DNA of 64,000 nt, taken from positions 1 through 64,000 of the forward strand of contig CAIRTQ010000096.1 of the NCBI GenBank assembly GCA_903881545.1, in the 5' to 3' direction. Position numbers and translations under genes: made by a program. Positions 25,233 to 33,254 of this stretch are shown here, piece by piece (position 1 is the first letter of the stretch; every line of letters begins with the position of its first letter). The stretch is from an uncultured Elusimicrobia bacterium. GTDB lineage: Bacteria; Elusimicrobiota; Elusimicrobia; UBA1565; UBA9628. The notes below the pieces were generated by a model. That model saw only the letters and a list, made by a program, of their open reading frames with translations. It was not told the DNA's origin and searched no databases.

Positions 25233-26794
25233 TGGAGGGAAAGAAGCCGCGGCGCCAGCATCCGCTCACGGGCAAGCTGGAGGACATGCGCGCCCGCCGG
25301 CGGCAGGCCATGGCGGGCGGCGGGCCCGAGGCCGCGGCGCGCCAGCATGCGGCGGGCAAGCTCACGGCGCGCGAGCGCCTGGACCTTCTGCTGGACGAGG
25401 GCAGTTTCGAGGAGATCGACCTCCTGGTGGAAGGCGGCGGACGCGGCCGGTCGGTCCCGGGCGACGGGGTCGTGGCCGGATTCGGCCAGTGCAACGGCCG
25501 CAGCGTCTGCGTCTACGCCCATGACTACACGGTCTGGAGCGGCACTTTGGGCCAGGCGCAGGCGCGCAAGATCTGCAAGGTCCTGGACTTGGCCCTGCAG
25601 TCCGGGCTCCCGGTCCTGGCCTTGTGCGATTCGGCGGGCGCGCGCCTGGAGGAAGGCGTGGACTCCCTGGGCGGCTACGGCGAGATCTTCTCCCGCCATG
25701 TCAAAGCCTCGGGCCATGTGCCCCAGCTGTCCGCCATCCTGGGGCCGTGCGCGGGCGGGGCGGTCTATGCGCCCGCCCTGACCGATTTCGTGTTCATGGT
25801 GGACGGCACGAGCCATATGTACCTGACCGCGCCGGAGCTCGTGGCCGGAGTCACGGGAGAATCCTGCGATCCCGAGTCCCTGGGCGGAGCCGCCATGCAT
25901 TCCAGCCGCTCGGGGGTGTGCCATTTCCTGGCGGGCTCGGAGCAGGACTGCTTCCGGCAGATGCGCGAGCTTCTGGACTATCTGCCCCAGAATTACCGCG
26001 AGCGGGTCAAGCCGGTCATGCCTTCGGATGATCCCCGGCGGACCAGCGAGGTTCTGGGCGGCATCTCCGAGATGGACCCCAAGCGGCCCTACCGCATCCA
26101 CGAGGTGATCTGGGAGCTCGCCGACGGCCATCGTTTCCTCGAAGTCCACAAGGGTTTCGCGCGCAACATCGTGACGGGCTTCCTGCGGCTCAACGGCGAG
26201 AGCGTGGGCGTGGTCGCCAACAATCCGGCGTATCTTTCCGGCGCCCTGGACATCAGCGCCAGCGAGAAGGCCGCGCGGTTCGTGCGTTTCTGCGACTGCT
26301 TCAATATTCCTCTGGTGAGCCTGGTGGACGTGCCGGGCTACTGGCCGGGCATGGAGCAGGAATTCAACGGCATCATCCGCAAGGGCGCCAAGCTGGTTTA
26401 CGCGTATTGCCAGGCGAGCGTACCTAAGGTTACCGTGATCCTGCGCAAGGCTTACGGCGGGGCTTACGAGGTCATGGGCTCCAAACATATCGGCGGCGAC
26501 ATCAATCTGGCCTGGCCCAGCGCCGAAATCGCGGTCATGGGGCCCGCCCGGGCCGTGGACATCCTCTGCGCGGAGCGGATCCGGAACGCGCCGGACCCCG
26601 CCGCGGCCCGGGACGCCTGCATCGCGGATTACATGCGGGATTGCGCATCGCCCTATCAGGCCGCCCGCCATGGCTACATCGACGAGGTCATAGACGCCCG
26701 CGAGACCCGTCCCAAGGTGATCCGCGCCCTGCAGTTTCTGTGCCACAAGCAGTCGAGCCGCAGCGCCAAGAAGCACGGCAACATCCCATTCTGA
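25229..26794 (+). CDS. Acyl-CoA carboxylase carboxyltransferase (beta) subunit
   Basis: KLTARERLDLLLDEGSFEE, CDSAGARLEEGV, LVDVPGYWPGMEQE, KAYGGAYEVMGSKH. Confidence 0.94.
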   Translation: MMEGKKPRRQHPLTGKLEDMRARRRQAMAGGGPEAAARQHAAGKLTARERLDLLLDEGSFEEIDLLVEGGGRGRSVPGDGVVAGFGQCNGRSVCVYAHDYTVWSGTLGQAQARKICKVLDLALQSGLPVLALCDSAGARLEEGVDSLGGYGEIFSRHVKASGHVPQLSAILGPCAGGAVYAPALTDFVFMVDGTSHMYLTAPELVAGVTGESCDPESLGGAAMHSSRSGVCHFLAGSEQDCFRQMRELLDYLPQNYRERVKPVMPSDDPRRTSEVLGGISEMDPKRPYRIHEVIWELADGHRFLEVHKGFARNIVTGFLRLNGESVGVVANNPAYLSGALDISASEKAARFVRFCDCFNIPLVSLVDVPGYWPGMEQEFNGIIRKGAKLVYAYCQASVPKVTVILRKAYGGAYEVMGSKHIGGDINLAWPSAEIAVMGPARAVDILCAERIRNAPDPAAARDACIADYMRDCASPYQAARHGYIDEVIDARETRPKVIRALQFLCHKQSSRSAKKHGNIPF

Positions 26795-27597
26795 TGGCGC
26801 CGCGGGTCATCGTCGTCGGAGCGGGCCGGACCGCGGAAGTCCTGACTCAGGCCCTGGCCGGGGGCTGGGAATCCGCGCGCATCGGCTACGGCGAGGTCGG
26901 AACCATGCCGTCCTGCGGCGTGGTCGTGCTGGCGGAGGAGGGCGATGCCTCGGAGGGGGCCTCGCCCGAGCAGCTCCTGCGGCGCAACCGCGCCGGCGTG
27001 CGCACCGCAGCCGAGGCTGCGGTACGGCGCGCGCCGGGCTGCATCCTCGTCGTGGCGGCGCGGCCGGTCGAGGCCATGGCCTTGGCCGCCTTGCGGGCCT
27101 CGGGCTCGCGGCGGCAGCGGGTCCTGGGCGCCGCGGCAGCGGCGCAGTCCCTGCGCCTGGCCGAGCTTGTCGCCGGAGCCCTGGATGCCGCGGCCGAGGA
27201 TGTGCGGGCCGTGGTCCTGGGCGGCTGTGCGCAAGCACCGGTGGCCCTGGCGCGGTTTTGCTCGGTCGGCGGCGTTCCGGCCACGGAGCTGATCGCGCCG
27301 GACGCTTGGGCGAGGCTCGCCGCGCAAGCCGATGCCGGGCCCGATGCGCTGGCCGCCGGGGCCGCGGCCCTGGCGCGGGCGATCCTCTCCGGCCGCCGAC
27401 GGCTGCTGCCCTGCTCGGTCTACTTGGAGGGGGAATACGGCGTGGATGGGGTCTTCCTGGGGGTTCCGGCCATTCTAGGAGCCTCCGGCCTGGAGCGCAT
27501 CCTTCAGCTTAATCTCAAGATCGAGGAACGCGCGGCCCTGCAGAAGGCGGCCGCGACCGGTCGCGCCTGGCGCGTGATGCTCGAGGAGGCGGAATGA
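26794..27597 (+). CDS. Malate/lactate dehydrogenase-like protein with eroded active-site motifs
   Basis: Alignable to the MDH pattern (VVGAGRTAEVLTQALA; AARPVEAMALAALRASG; VLGGCAQAPVALARFCSVGGVPATELI) but catalytic motif residues are missing. Confidence 0.7.
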   Translation: MAPRVIVVGAGRTAEVLTQALAGGWESARIGYGEVGTMPSCGVVVLAEEGDASEGASPEQLLRRNRAGVRTAAEAAVRRAPGCILVVAARPVEAMALAALRASGSRRQRVLGAAAAAQSLRLAELVAGALDAAAEDVRAVVLGGCAQAPVALARFCSVGGVPATELIAPDAWARLAAQADAGPDALAAGAAALARAILSGRRRLLPCSVYLEGEYGVDGVFLGVPAILGASGLERILQLNLKIEERAALQKAAATGRAWRVMLEEAE

Positions 27598-28322
27598 AGA
27601 GTCTTCTATTTGTCTTTTTGTCCTTGCTGGCGGCCGCTCCGGCCCGCGCGGATGTCTTCGACGGATTCACCCAGTTCGCGACCCAGGGCAATCTCAAACC
27701 ATTCGCCCGGGATCTCGCCGATCTCCTGGGTTCCGGGACCTTCCAAAGCGGCCGGCCCTTGGGATTTTCCGGCTTCGACGCGGGCGGGCGCGCCAGCGTG
27801 CAATTTTCTCCGGACAAGAACGACGCCATCCTGCGCAATCACGGGGTGCGCGCTTTCTGGCTGCCCTTGGTCCAGGCCGAGATCGGCATGCCCAAGGGCA
27901 TTGACGGTTTCATCCGCGGCGTCAGCGATCAGGGCCTCACCATCGCGGGCGGCGGACTGCGCTACGGATTCATCAACGCCTCCGACAAGCCTTGGGAGCC
28001 GCAGCTCATGCTGGTCGGGGTGGCGCATTCGGTGGTGCACCAGTATTTCTCCGCCATCCACGCGGGCGGCAGCCTGGTCTATTCCATGGGCACGGCTTTT
28101 TTTAATCCCTACCTGGGAGCTGGCTTCGACCGTATGCGGCTCGTGGCCCACAGCGCCTCCACGGCCGACGCGGCATTGAACGGAGCCGCAGTCAACACTT
28201 TCGAGAGCCGCTTCACCGCCGGCCTGCGCTTGCGGCCCTGGACCTTCGTTTACATCAACGCTGCATACATCCTGACTCACGGCAACAGCGGGGCGGAGGC
28301 GGGGCTGGGGGTCAGGTTTTGA
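27594..28322 (+). CDS. Exported beta-barrel-like hypothetical protein
   Basis: Signal peptide MKSLLFVFLSLLAAAPARA; alternating beta pattern ending in aromatic F. Confidence 0.55.
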   Translation: MKSLLFVFLSLLAAAPARADVFDGFTQFATQGNLKPFARDLADLLGSGTFQSGRPLGFSGFDAGGRASVQFSPDKNDAILRNHGVRAFWLPLVQAEIGMPKGIDGFIRGVSDQGLTIAGGGLRYGFINASDKPWEPQLMLVGVAHSVVHQYFSAIHAGGSLVYSMGTAFFNPYLGAGFDRMRLVAHSASTADAALNGAAVNTFESRFTAGLRLRPWTFVYINAAYILTHGNSGAEAGLGVRF

Positions 28323-28828
28323 GCGGGGGGGCGCCGATGAACGGGAGCCAGGCCTTGCCCTGGACCCGGGCCTGCTTCGTCTGCGGCCAGGATAATCCGC
28401 ATGGCCTGCGTCTGCGCTGCCGGCTCGAGGGCGGACGCGTGGTCATCGAGCATACGGCCCGGGAGGCCGATCTGGGCTGGAAGACCTTCGTCCACGGCGG
28501 CATCACCATGGCGCTGCTGGATGAGGCCATGGCCTGGGCGGTCATGGCGCGGTCGCGGCGGCCTTGCGTCACCGCGGAGATGACCACGCGCCTGCGCCGG
28601 CCGGTCACGGTCGGGATGCGCCTGCGCGTGGAGGGGGAGGTCAAGCGCGACGGCGGCCGGCTGCTGCACGCGGAGGGCCGCATACTCGACGCCGCGGGCA
28701 TCGAGCTGGCCTCGGCCACGGGGAAGTTCATGGCCATGAATCCGGAGCAGTCCCAGGTCTGGACCGCGGACCTTATCAGCGGCCCGGGCACCCTGCGGCC
28801 CGAGGATCTCTTCCCGGCGCTCCCGTGA
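28319..28828 (+). CDS. PaaI-type hotdog thioesterase
   Basis: CFVCGQDNPHGLRL...FVHGGITMALLDEAMAWAV. Confidence 0.85.
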   Translation: MSGGAPMNGSQALPWTRACFVCGQDNPHGLRLRCRLEGGRVVIEHTAREADLGWKTFVHGGITMALLDEAMAWAVMARSRRPCVTAEMTTRLRRPVTVGMRLRVEGEVKRDGGRLLHAEGRILDAAGIELASATGKFMAMNPEQSQVWTADLISGPGTLRPEDLFPALP

Positions 28829-28840
28829 GCGCGACCGCGC

Positions 28841-29329
28841 CTAGCCCCGGTACTTGCCCTTGAAGCTCTTCTCGGCCTCGCGGTAGACGGCTTTCTTTTT
28901 AAGGTCGTCCCTGCGGTCCGGGCCCTTCTTGCCGTGCGCCAGGGCCAGCGCCACCTTGGCCCAGCCGCCGCGGAAATAGACCTCGAGCGGAATGAGGGTG
29001 TAGCCTTTGGTCTGCAGGCCGCGGGAGAGCCGCGCGATCTCGGAGCGCTTCATGAGCAGCTTGCGCGTGCGCCGGGGGTCCAGCGCCTGCGCGCTGGTGT
29101 TGAAGCGGTAGGGGGGGATGTAGAAATTGAAGAGGAACAACTCATTGGCATCCCAGCGGCCGAAACATCCGTCCAAGGAGGCGCGTCCCTCGCGCAGGGA
29201 CTTGACCTCAGGCCCGACCAAGGACAGGCCGGCCTCGCAGACTTCCAGGATCTCGTAGGCTTGGCGCGCCTTGCGGTGCGTTGCTACGATCACTTTCTCG
29301 TCGGCTTTTTTCGGCTCGCTTTTTCCCAT
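28841..29329 (-). CDS. smpB: SsrA-binding protein
   Basis: ATHRKARQAYEILEVCEAGLSLVGPEVKSLREGRASL; C-terminal ALAHGKKGPDRRDDLKKK. Confidence 0.96.
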   Translation of the reverse strand: MGKSEPKKADEKVIVATHRKARQAYEILEVCEAGLSLVGPEVKSLREGRASLDGCFGRWDANELFLFNFYIPPYRFNTSAQALDPRRTRKLLMKRSEIARLSRGLQTKGYTLIPLEVYFRGGWAKVALALAHGKKGPDRRDDLKKKAVYREAEKSFKGKYRG

Positions 29330-29390
29330 GTCCCTATTTTGCTAGAATGCTGATTGTATCACAGGTTCCGTGAAATAGCCATAGAGCTTG

Positions 29391-29476
29391 GGGCAGGTGG
29401 CGGAATGGCAGACGCGCACGGCTCAGGACCGTGTGGCCGCAAGGCCTTGGGGGTTCAAGTCCCCCCCTGCCCACCA
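29391..29476 (+). tRNA. tRNA-Leu (anticodon CAG), CCA encoded
   Basis: gggcagg/cctgccc acceptor stem, ctcagga anticodon loop, gttcaagtc T-loop, long variable arm. Confidence 0.95.
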
Positions 29477-29568
29477 GGCTCTATTCGTGAAGTTCACGGC
29501 CGTATTGACAGCGCCGACTCGGATTTCTTACCCTTGTCGTGAATCCGACGGCAGACAGGGGGTCTCGC

Positions 29569-30003
29569 ATGAACATGAAGGGCGGCAAACGAGGCGGTTC
29601 GGGCTTCACGCTCATCGAGTTGATGATCGTGGTGGCCATCATAGGGATTTTGGCGGCGATCGCGATTCCAAAGTTCGCCTCGCTCATCCGGAAGTCCAGC
29701 GAAGGCGCCTGCAAGGGCAACCTGGGCGCGATCCGCTCCGCGCTGAGCATCTACTACGGAGATATGGAAGGGAACTATCCCTCCGACCTTGCGGCCCTGA
29801 CGGTTAACGGAAAATATTTACAGGCGATCCCGCTGGCGAAGACGCCGAACTATCATCCGGACAGCGCGTCCGTCGCGGACTCGACCACCACCGACGTGGG
29901 CGGCTGGAGCTACAACAACCAGCCGGCCAACCCGAACTTCGGCACGGTGCTTGTGAACTGCACGCATACGGACACCAAGGGCACCGTCTGGACGGCTTAC
30001 TGA
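29569..30003 (+). CDS. Type IV pilin/pseudopilin-like protein
   Basis: GFTLIELMIVVAIIGILAAIAIPKF prepilin motif. Confidence 0.94.
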   Translation: MNMKGGKRGGSGFTLIELMIVVAIIGILAAIAIPKFASLIRKSSEGACKGNLGAIRSALSIYYGDMEGNYPSDLAALTVNGKYLQAIPLAKTPNYHPDSASVADSTTTDVGGWSYNNQPANPNFGTVLVNCTHTDTKGTVWTAY

Positions 30004-30034
30004 TCCGAGTTCCGGACCGGCGGGCGCGATGGGG

Positions 30035-30058
30035 AGGCCTCCTGCGGGAGGCCTTCTT
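30035..30058 (+). terminator. Rho-independent terminator after the pilin
   Basis: aggcctcc-tgcg-ggaggcct followed by tctt. Confidence 0.6.
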
Positions 30059-30070
30059 ATTCCTATCCCT

Positions 30071-30865
30071 ATGACGCCTTTCATAGGACGGTTCCTGGCC
30101 TTGTGGGCGGGCGCCTGCCTGGGCAGCTTCATCAATGTCCTGGCTTACCGGCTGCCCCGGGAGCAGTCCATCATCACGCCCGGCTCGCGCTGCCCGCATT
30201 GCGGCCGCGCCATCGCGCCTTACGACAATATCCCGGTCCTGAGCTGGCTGTTCTTGCGCGGTCGCTGCCGCCGCTGCGGCCAGCGCATCGCGCCGAGATA
30301 CTTGTTCGTGGAGCTGTTCATGGCCGTCCTGGCCGCGGCGGTCTGGACGCGCTGGGAGGCGCGGCCGCTCTGGGCCGCGCTCGTGGTGCTGGCGGCCGGG
30401 GGCCTGCTGGCCATCGCCTTGATCGACTGGGACACCGGCTTCATCCCTGATACGCTTTCCTTCGGACTGATCGGCGCGGGTCTGCTCGCCGCGCCCTGCA
30501 ATCCCTATATGCTGCAGTCCTCCTGGTATATGGCCCTCGGTTCCGGCGCGCTGGGCGCTGCCGTGGGATTCCTCATGTGCTGGGCGACGGCCGCGGCGGG
30601 CAAGAAGATATTCGGCAAGGAGGCCATGGGGGGCGGCGACATCGTCCTGCTGGCCGGCGTGGGCGCCTGGACCGGCGGGACCGGGGCTTTCGACAGCCTG
30701 ATGGTGGGCTCGCTGCTGGGGGCCATCTACGGAATCGGCCGCGTGGTCCGGGGCGACCTGCACATGTCCGACCCGGTGCCCTTCGGGCCTTTCCTGGCCG
30801 CGGGGGCGGTCTTCAATTTCTTCTGCCTGCTCCCGCTGGGATTCCCGTTCCTGCCGCTCCGGTAA
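30071..30865 (+). CDS. Prepilin peptidase (A24 family)
   Basis: GSFINVLAYRLPR, two CxxC pairs (CPHC, CRRC), IDWDTGFIPD, GGGD. Confidence 0.94.
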   Translation: MTPFIGRFLALWAGACLGSFINVLAYRLPREQSIITPGSRCPHCGRAIAPYDNIPVLSWLFLRGRCRRCGQRIAPRYLFVELFMAVLAAAVWTRWEARPLWAALVVLAAGGLLAIALIDWDTGFIPDTLSFGLIGAGLLAAPCNPYMLQSSWYMALGSGALGAAVGFLMCWATAAAGKKIFGKEAMGGGDIVLLAGVGAWTGGTGAFDSLMVGSLLGAIYGIGRVVRGDLHMSDPVPFGPFLAAGAVFNFFCLLPLGFPFLPLR

Positions 30866-30873
30866 AAATTGTG

Positions 30874-30959
30874 CGGAAAGGGGGGGATTTGAACCCCCGA
30901 GGGCTGTTAACCCTACACGCTTTCCAGGCGTGCCGTTTCAACCACTCACGCACCTTTCC
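30874..30959 (-). tRNA. tRNA-Ser (anticodon GGA)
   Basis: ggaaagg/cctttcc acceptor, ctggaaa anticodon loop, long variable arm, ttcaaatc T-loop; CCA not encoded. Confidence 0.93.
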
Positions 30960-31004
30960 AGCCCCGTCATTATAGCGAATTTGTCCTGATGAAAACCAAG
31001 TTCA

Positions 31005-32021
31005 TCAGCGGATATTGGACAGCATCTGTTCCAACTTCTTGAAAACGGTTTCCGGGGCGAGTTGATAAAGGCATTCCAGGTTCCTAGGACACTCCGTCAG
31101 ATGGCAACTGATGCAGGGCAGATCATCTTTGCCTATGGCCTGTTGGCGCTCATCGTCTGGGGGAGTCCAGCTCGCGGGGCCGCACATGCCGAAGATCCCT
31201 AGGGTGGGGACATCTAGGGCGGTGGCGATATGCTTCGTGCCGTTGAAATTGCACACCAGGAGCTTGAGGCCTTTCAAGAGGGCGCCCAGCTCGGCCAGAT
31301 TCTTGGTCTCGGGAGAGGCCATGACCCGTTCCGGCAAGGCGCTGGCGATGCGCTGTGCCAACTCCTTCTCGCCGGGGCCCCAGAATACTATGATCTTGCA
31401 ATCCGTCTTCTGCGTTATCGAACGCGCCAGGGCCGCGTAGTGATCCGCGGGCCAGATCCTGGTGGCTCTCCGCGACGCGGGCGCAAAGCCGATGACGGCA
31501 TCCCCCGCGGACAAGCCCATCTCTCTGAATCTATTGGAACGGTATTTATCCGCCCAGGACGGAAGGAAAAGCCTTGGACGAGGATGAAGGATCGTCTTGA
31601 GGCCTAGCGCGGTCAATTGGTCTATCTTTCTGAAGGCCGAGTACTCATGAGCCGTGGCATTAGGGAATCTCACGTTGTAGGCCCAACGCGAGGAAGTGTA
31701 TCCGGGCCCCGCTTTGAGCCGCGCCCCGCTCAGGAACGTGACGACGGCCGAGCGCGGGTTCGAAAGGAAATCGACCACCAAGTCGTATCTTCTCTTGCGC
31801 ACCTCTCGTATCCACTTAAGAGGTTTATCCCGCTCGTAAACCAGGACCTCGTCAATGAAGGGGTTGCCGTTCAGCACCTCATGGCAGGGCCTTTCCACCA
31901 GGAAGTGGAGCTTCGCATCGGGGAAATTGGCCTTGAGGACTTCGACGGCGGGCGTGGTCAAGAGCACATCGCCTATCCGTCTGAGCTGTATGACGAGGAT
32001 CTTCCGGGGCGGTGTTGGCAT
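31005..32021 (-). CDS. Glycosyltransferase family 9 (heptosyltransferase-like)
   Basis: KILVIQLRRIGDVLLTTPAVEVLK; VIGFAPASRRATRIWP. Confidence 0.9.
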   Translation of the reverse strand: MPTPPRKILVIQLRRIGDVLLTTPAVEVLKANFPDAKLHFLVERPCHEVLNGNPFIDEVLVYERDKPLKWIREVRKRRYDLVVDFLSNPRSAVVTFLSGARLKAGPGYTSSRWAYNVRFPNATAHEYSAFRKIDQLTALGLKTILHPRPRLFLPSWADKYRSNRFREMGLSAGDAVIGFAPASRRATRIWPADHYAALARSITQKTDCKIIVFWGPGEKELAQRIASALPERVMASPETKNLAELGALLKGLKLLVCNFNGTKHIATALDVPTLGIFGMCGPASWTPPDDERQQAIGKDDLPCISCHLTECPRNLECLYQLAPETVFKKLEQMLSNIR

Positions 32022-32158
32022 CGTTCAGCGCTGGCAGCGGCCGGTCAATTCGTCTTGATGGCGGCGAGCGGCGTAGCCATGATGCGATTCTAGCAAACAA
32101 AGCCGCGTTAGGGTCGCTGCTGGCCCGTCCACCAGGAGAACTTGATATAATACCGGCC

Positions 32159-33238
32159 ATGAGCCGCAAAATCATCACCATCGGCATACTCGCCTCCGTG
32201 GCGCTGATGGTGTATCTGGTCGGCCATCGCCTCCCTTCCTTGATGCGCATCGTGGGCAACCTGGAATGGAAGTGGGTCGTGGCTGCCTTGGTCTGCTCCT
32301 TGTTGAGCTACTTCATGGTCGGGTTGGCCCTGCGCCAGGTCCTGGCCCTCTTGGGGCACTCCCTGCCCTTCCCCGTCGTTCTGGGCATTGCCTTGGTCTC
32401 CACCTCGGTCAACTATTTCATCTCGACCGCGGGGGTCAGCGGCTTCGCGCTCAAGGCGCATCTCCTGCGCAAGCGCGGCGTGCCTTACGGCACGACCGTG
32501 TTGGCGTCCGTGGTGAGCTCCGCCATCCTTTACCTGGTCCTGGCGCTCATCCTGGGGCAGGGCCTGCTCTACCTCATCTTCCACCTGCGGGGCGCGCGGC
32601 TGGCCATCATGGAGGGCTCGGTGGGCCTTGGTCTGCTGCTGGCGACCACGGTCGTGCTCACGGTCCTGGCTTTCGACCATGAATTGCGCGGCCGCGTCAC
32701 GCGGGCGGCGTTTCACCGCATCAATCGCTTGGTGTTCTCCTTCTCGCGCAAGGAGATCCCGCACGAGGAGTTCGCCCAGTTCGAGCAGCAGCTGGCCACG
32801 GGCTTGGGGGCCATCCACCAATTCAAGGGCCGGCTGACCAAGACCATCGTGTTCACCGGCCTGGACTGGATACTGGCGATGCTGACCCTGCATTTTTGCC
32901 TGCGCGCAGTGCCCGATGTGCCGCATCTGCCAGTGGGGCACCTGATCGCTGGGTTCACCGCAGGGCAGGCCACGACTTTGATCCCGGCCTTGCCCGGAGG
33001 ACTGGGCGCCATGGAGGGCTCCATGGCCGCTATCTTTAGCGGGCTGGGCGTGGAATGGGACGACGCGCTCATGGCCGTACTCCTGTATCGCATGGCTTAT
33101 TATGTCATCCCGGGCATCCTGAGCGTGTTCGTGCTGTGGGGCTTGAAGATGTCGGAGCCCGACATCATGAAGGCTACGGACCTCGAAGACACGAAAGACG
33201 GCGACGGCCCCGAAGAACTCGAGCCCACGCGGCCCTAG
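32159..33238 (+). CDS. LPG synthase-type/UPF0104 integral membrane protein
   Basis: Multiple TM helices; FISTAGVSGFALKAHLLRKRGVPYG; ALPGGLGAMEGSMA. Confidence 0.82.
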   Translation: MSRKIITIGILASVALMVYLVGHRLPSLMRIVGNLEWKWVVAALVCSLLSYFMVGLALRQVLALLGHSLPFPVVLGIALVSTSVNYFISTAGVSGFALKAHLLRKRGVPYGTTVLASVVSSAILYLVLALILGQGLLYLIFHLRGARLAIMEGSVGLGLLLATTVVLTVLAFDHELRGRVTRAAFHRINRLVFSFSRKEIPHEEFAQFEQQLATGLGAIHQFKGRLTKTIVFTGLDWILAMLTLHFCLRAVPDVPHLPVGHLIAGFTAGQATTLIPALPGGLGAMEGSMAAIFSGLGVEWDDALMAVLLYRMAYYVIPGILSVFVLWGLKMSEPDIMKATDLEDTKDGDGPEELEPTRP

Positions 33239-33254
33239 CCGCGGCCCCGCGCCC

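Noticed and set aside
29354-29542. 62-aa ORF overlapping tRNA-Leu
   Set aside because: The tRNA structure explains the sequence.
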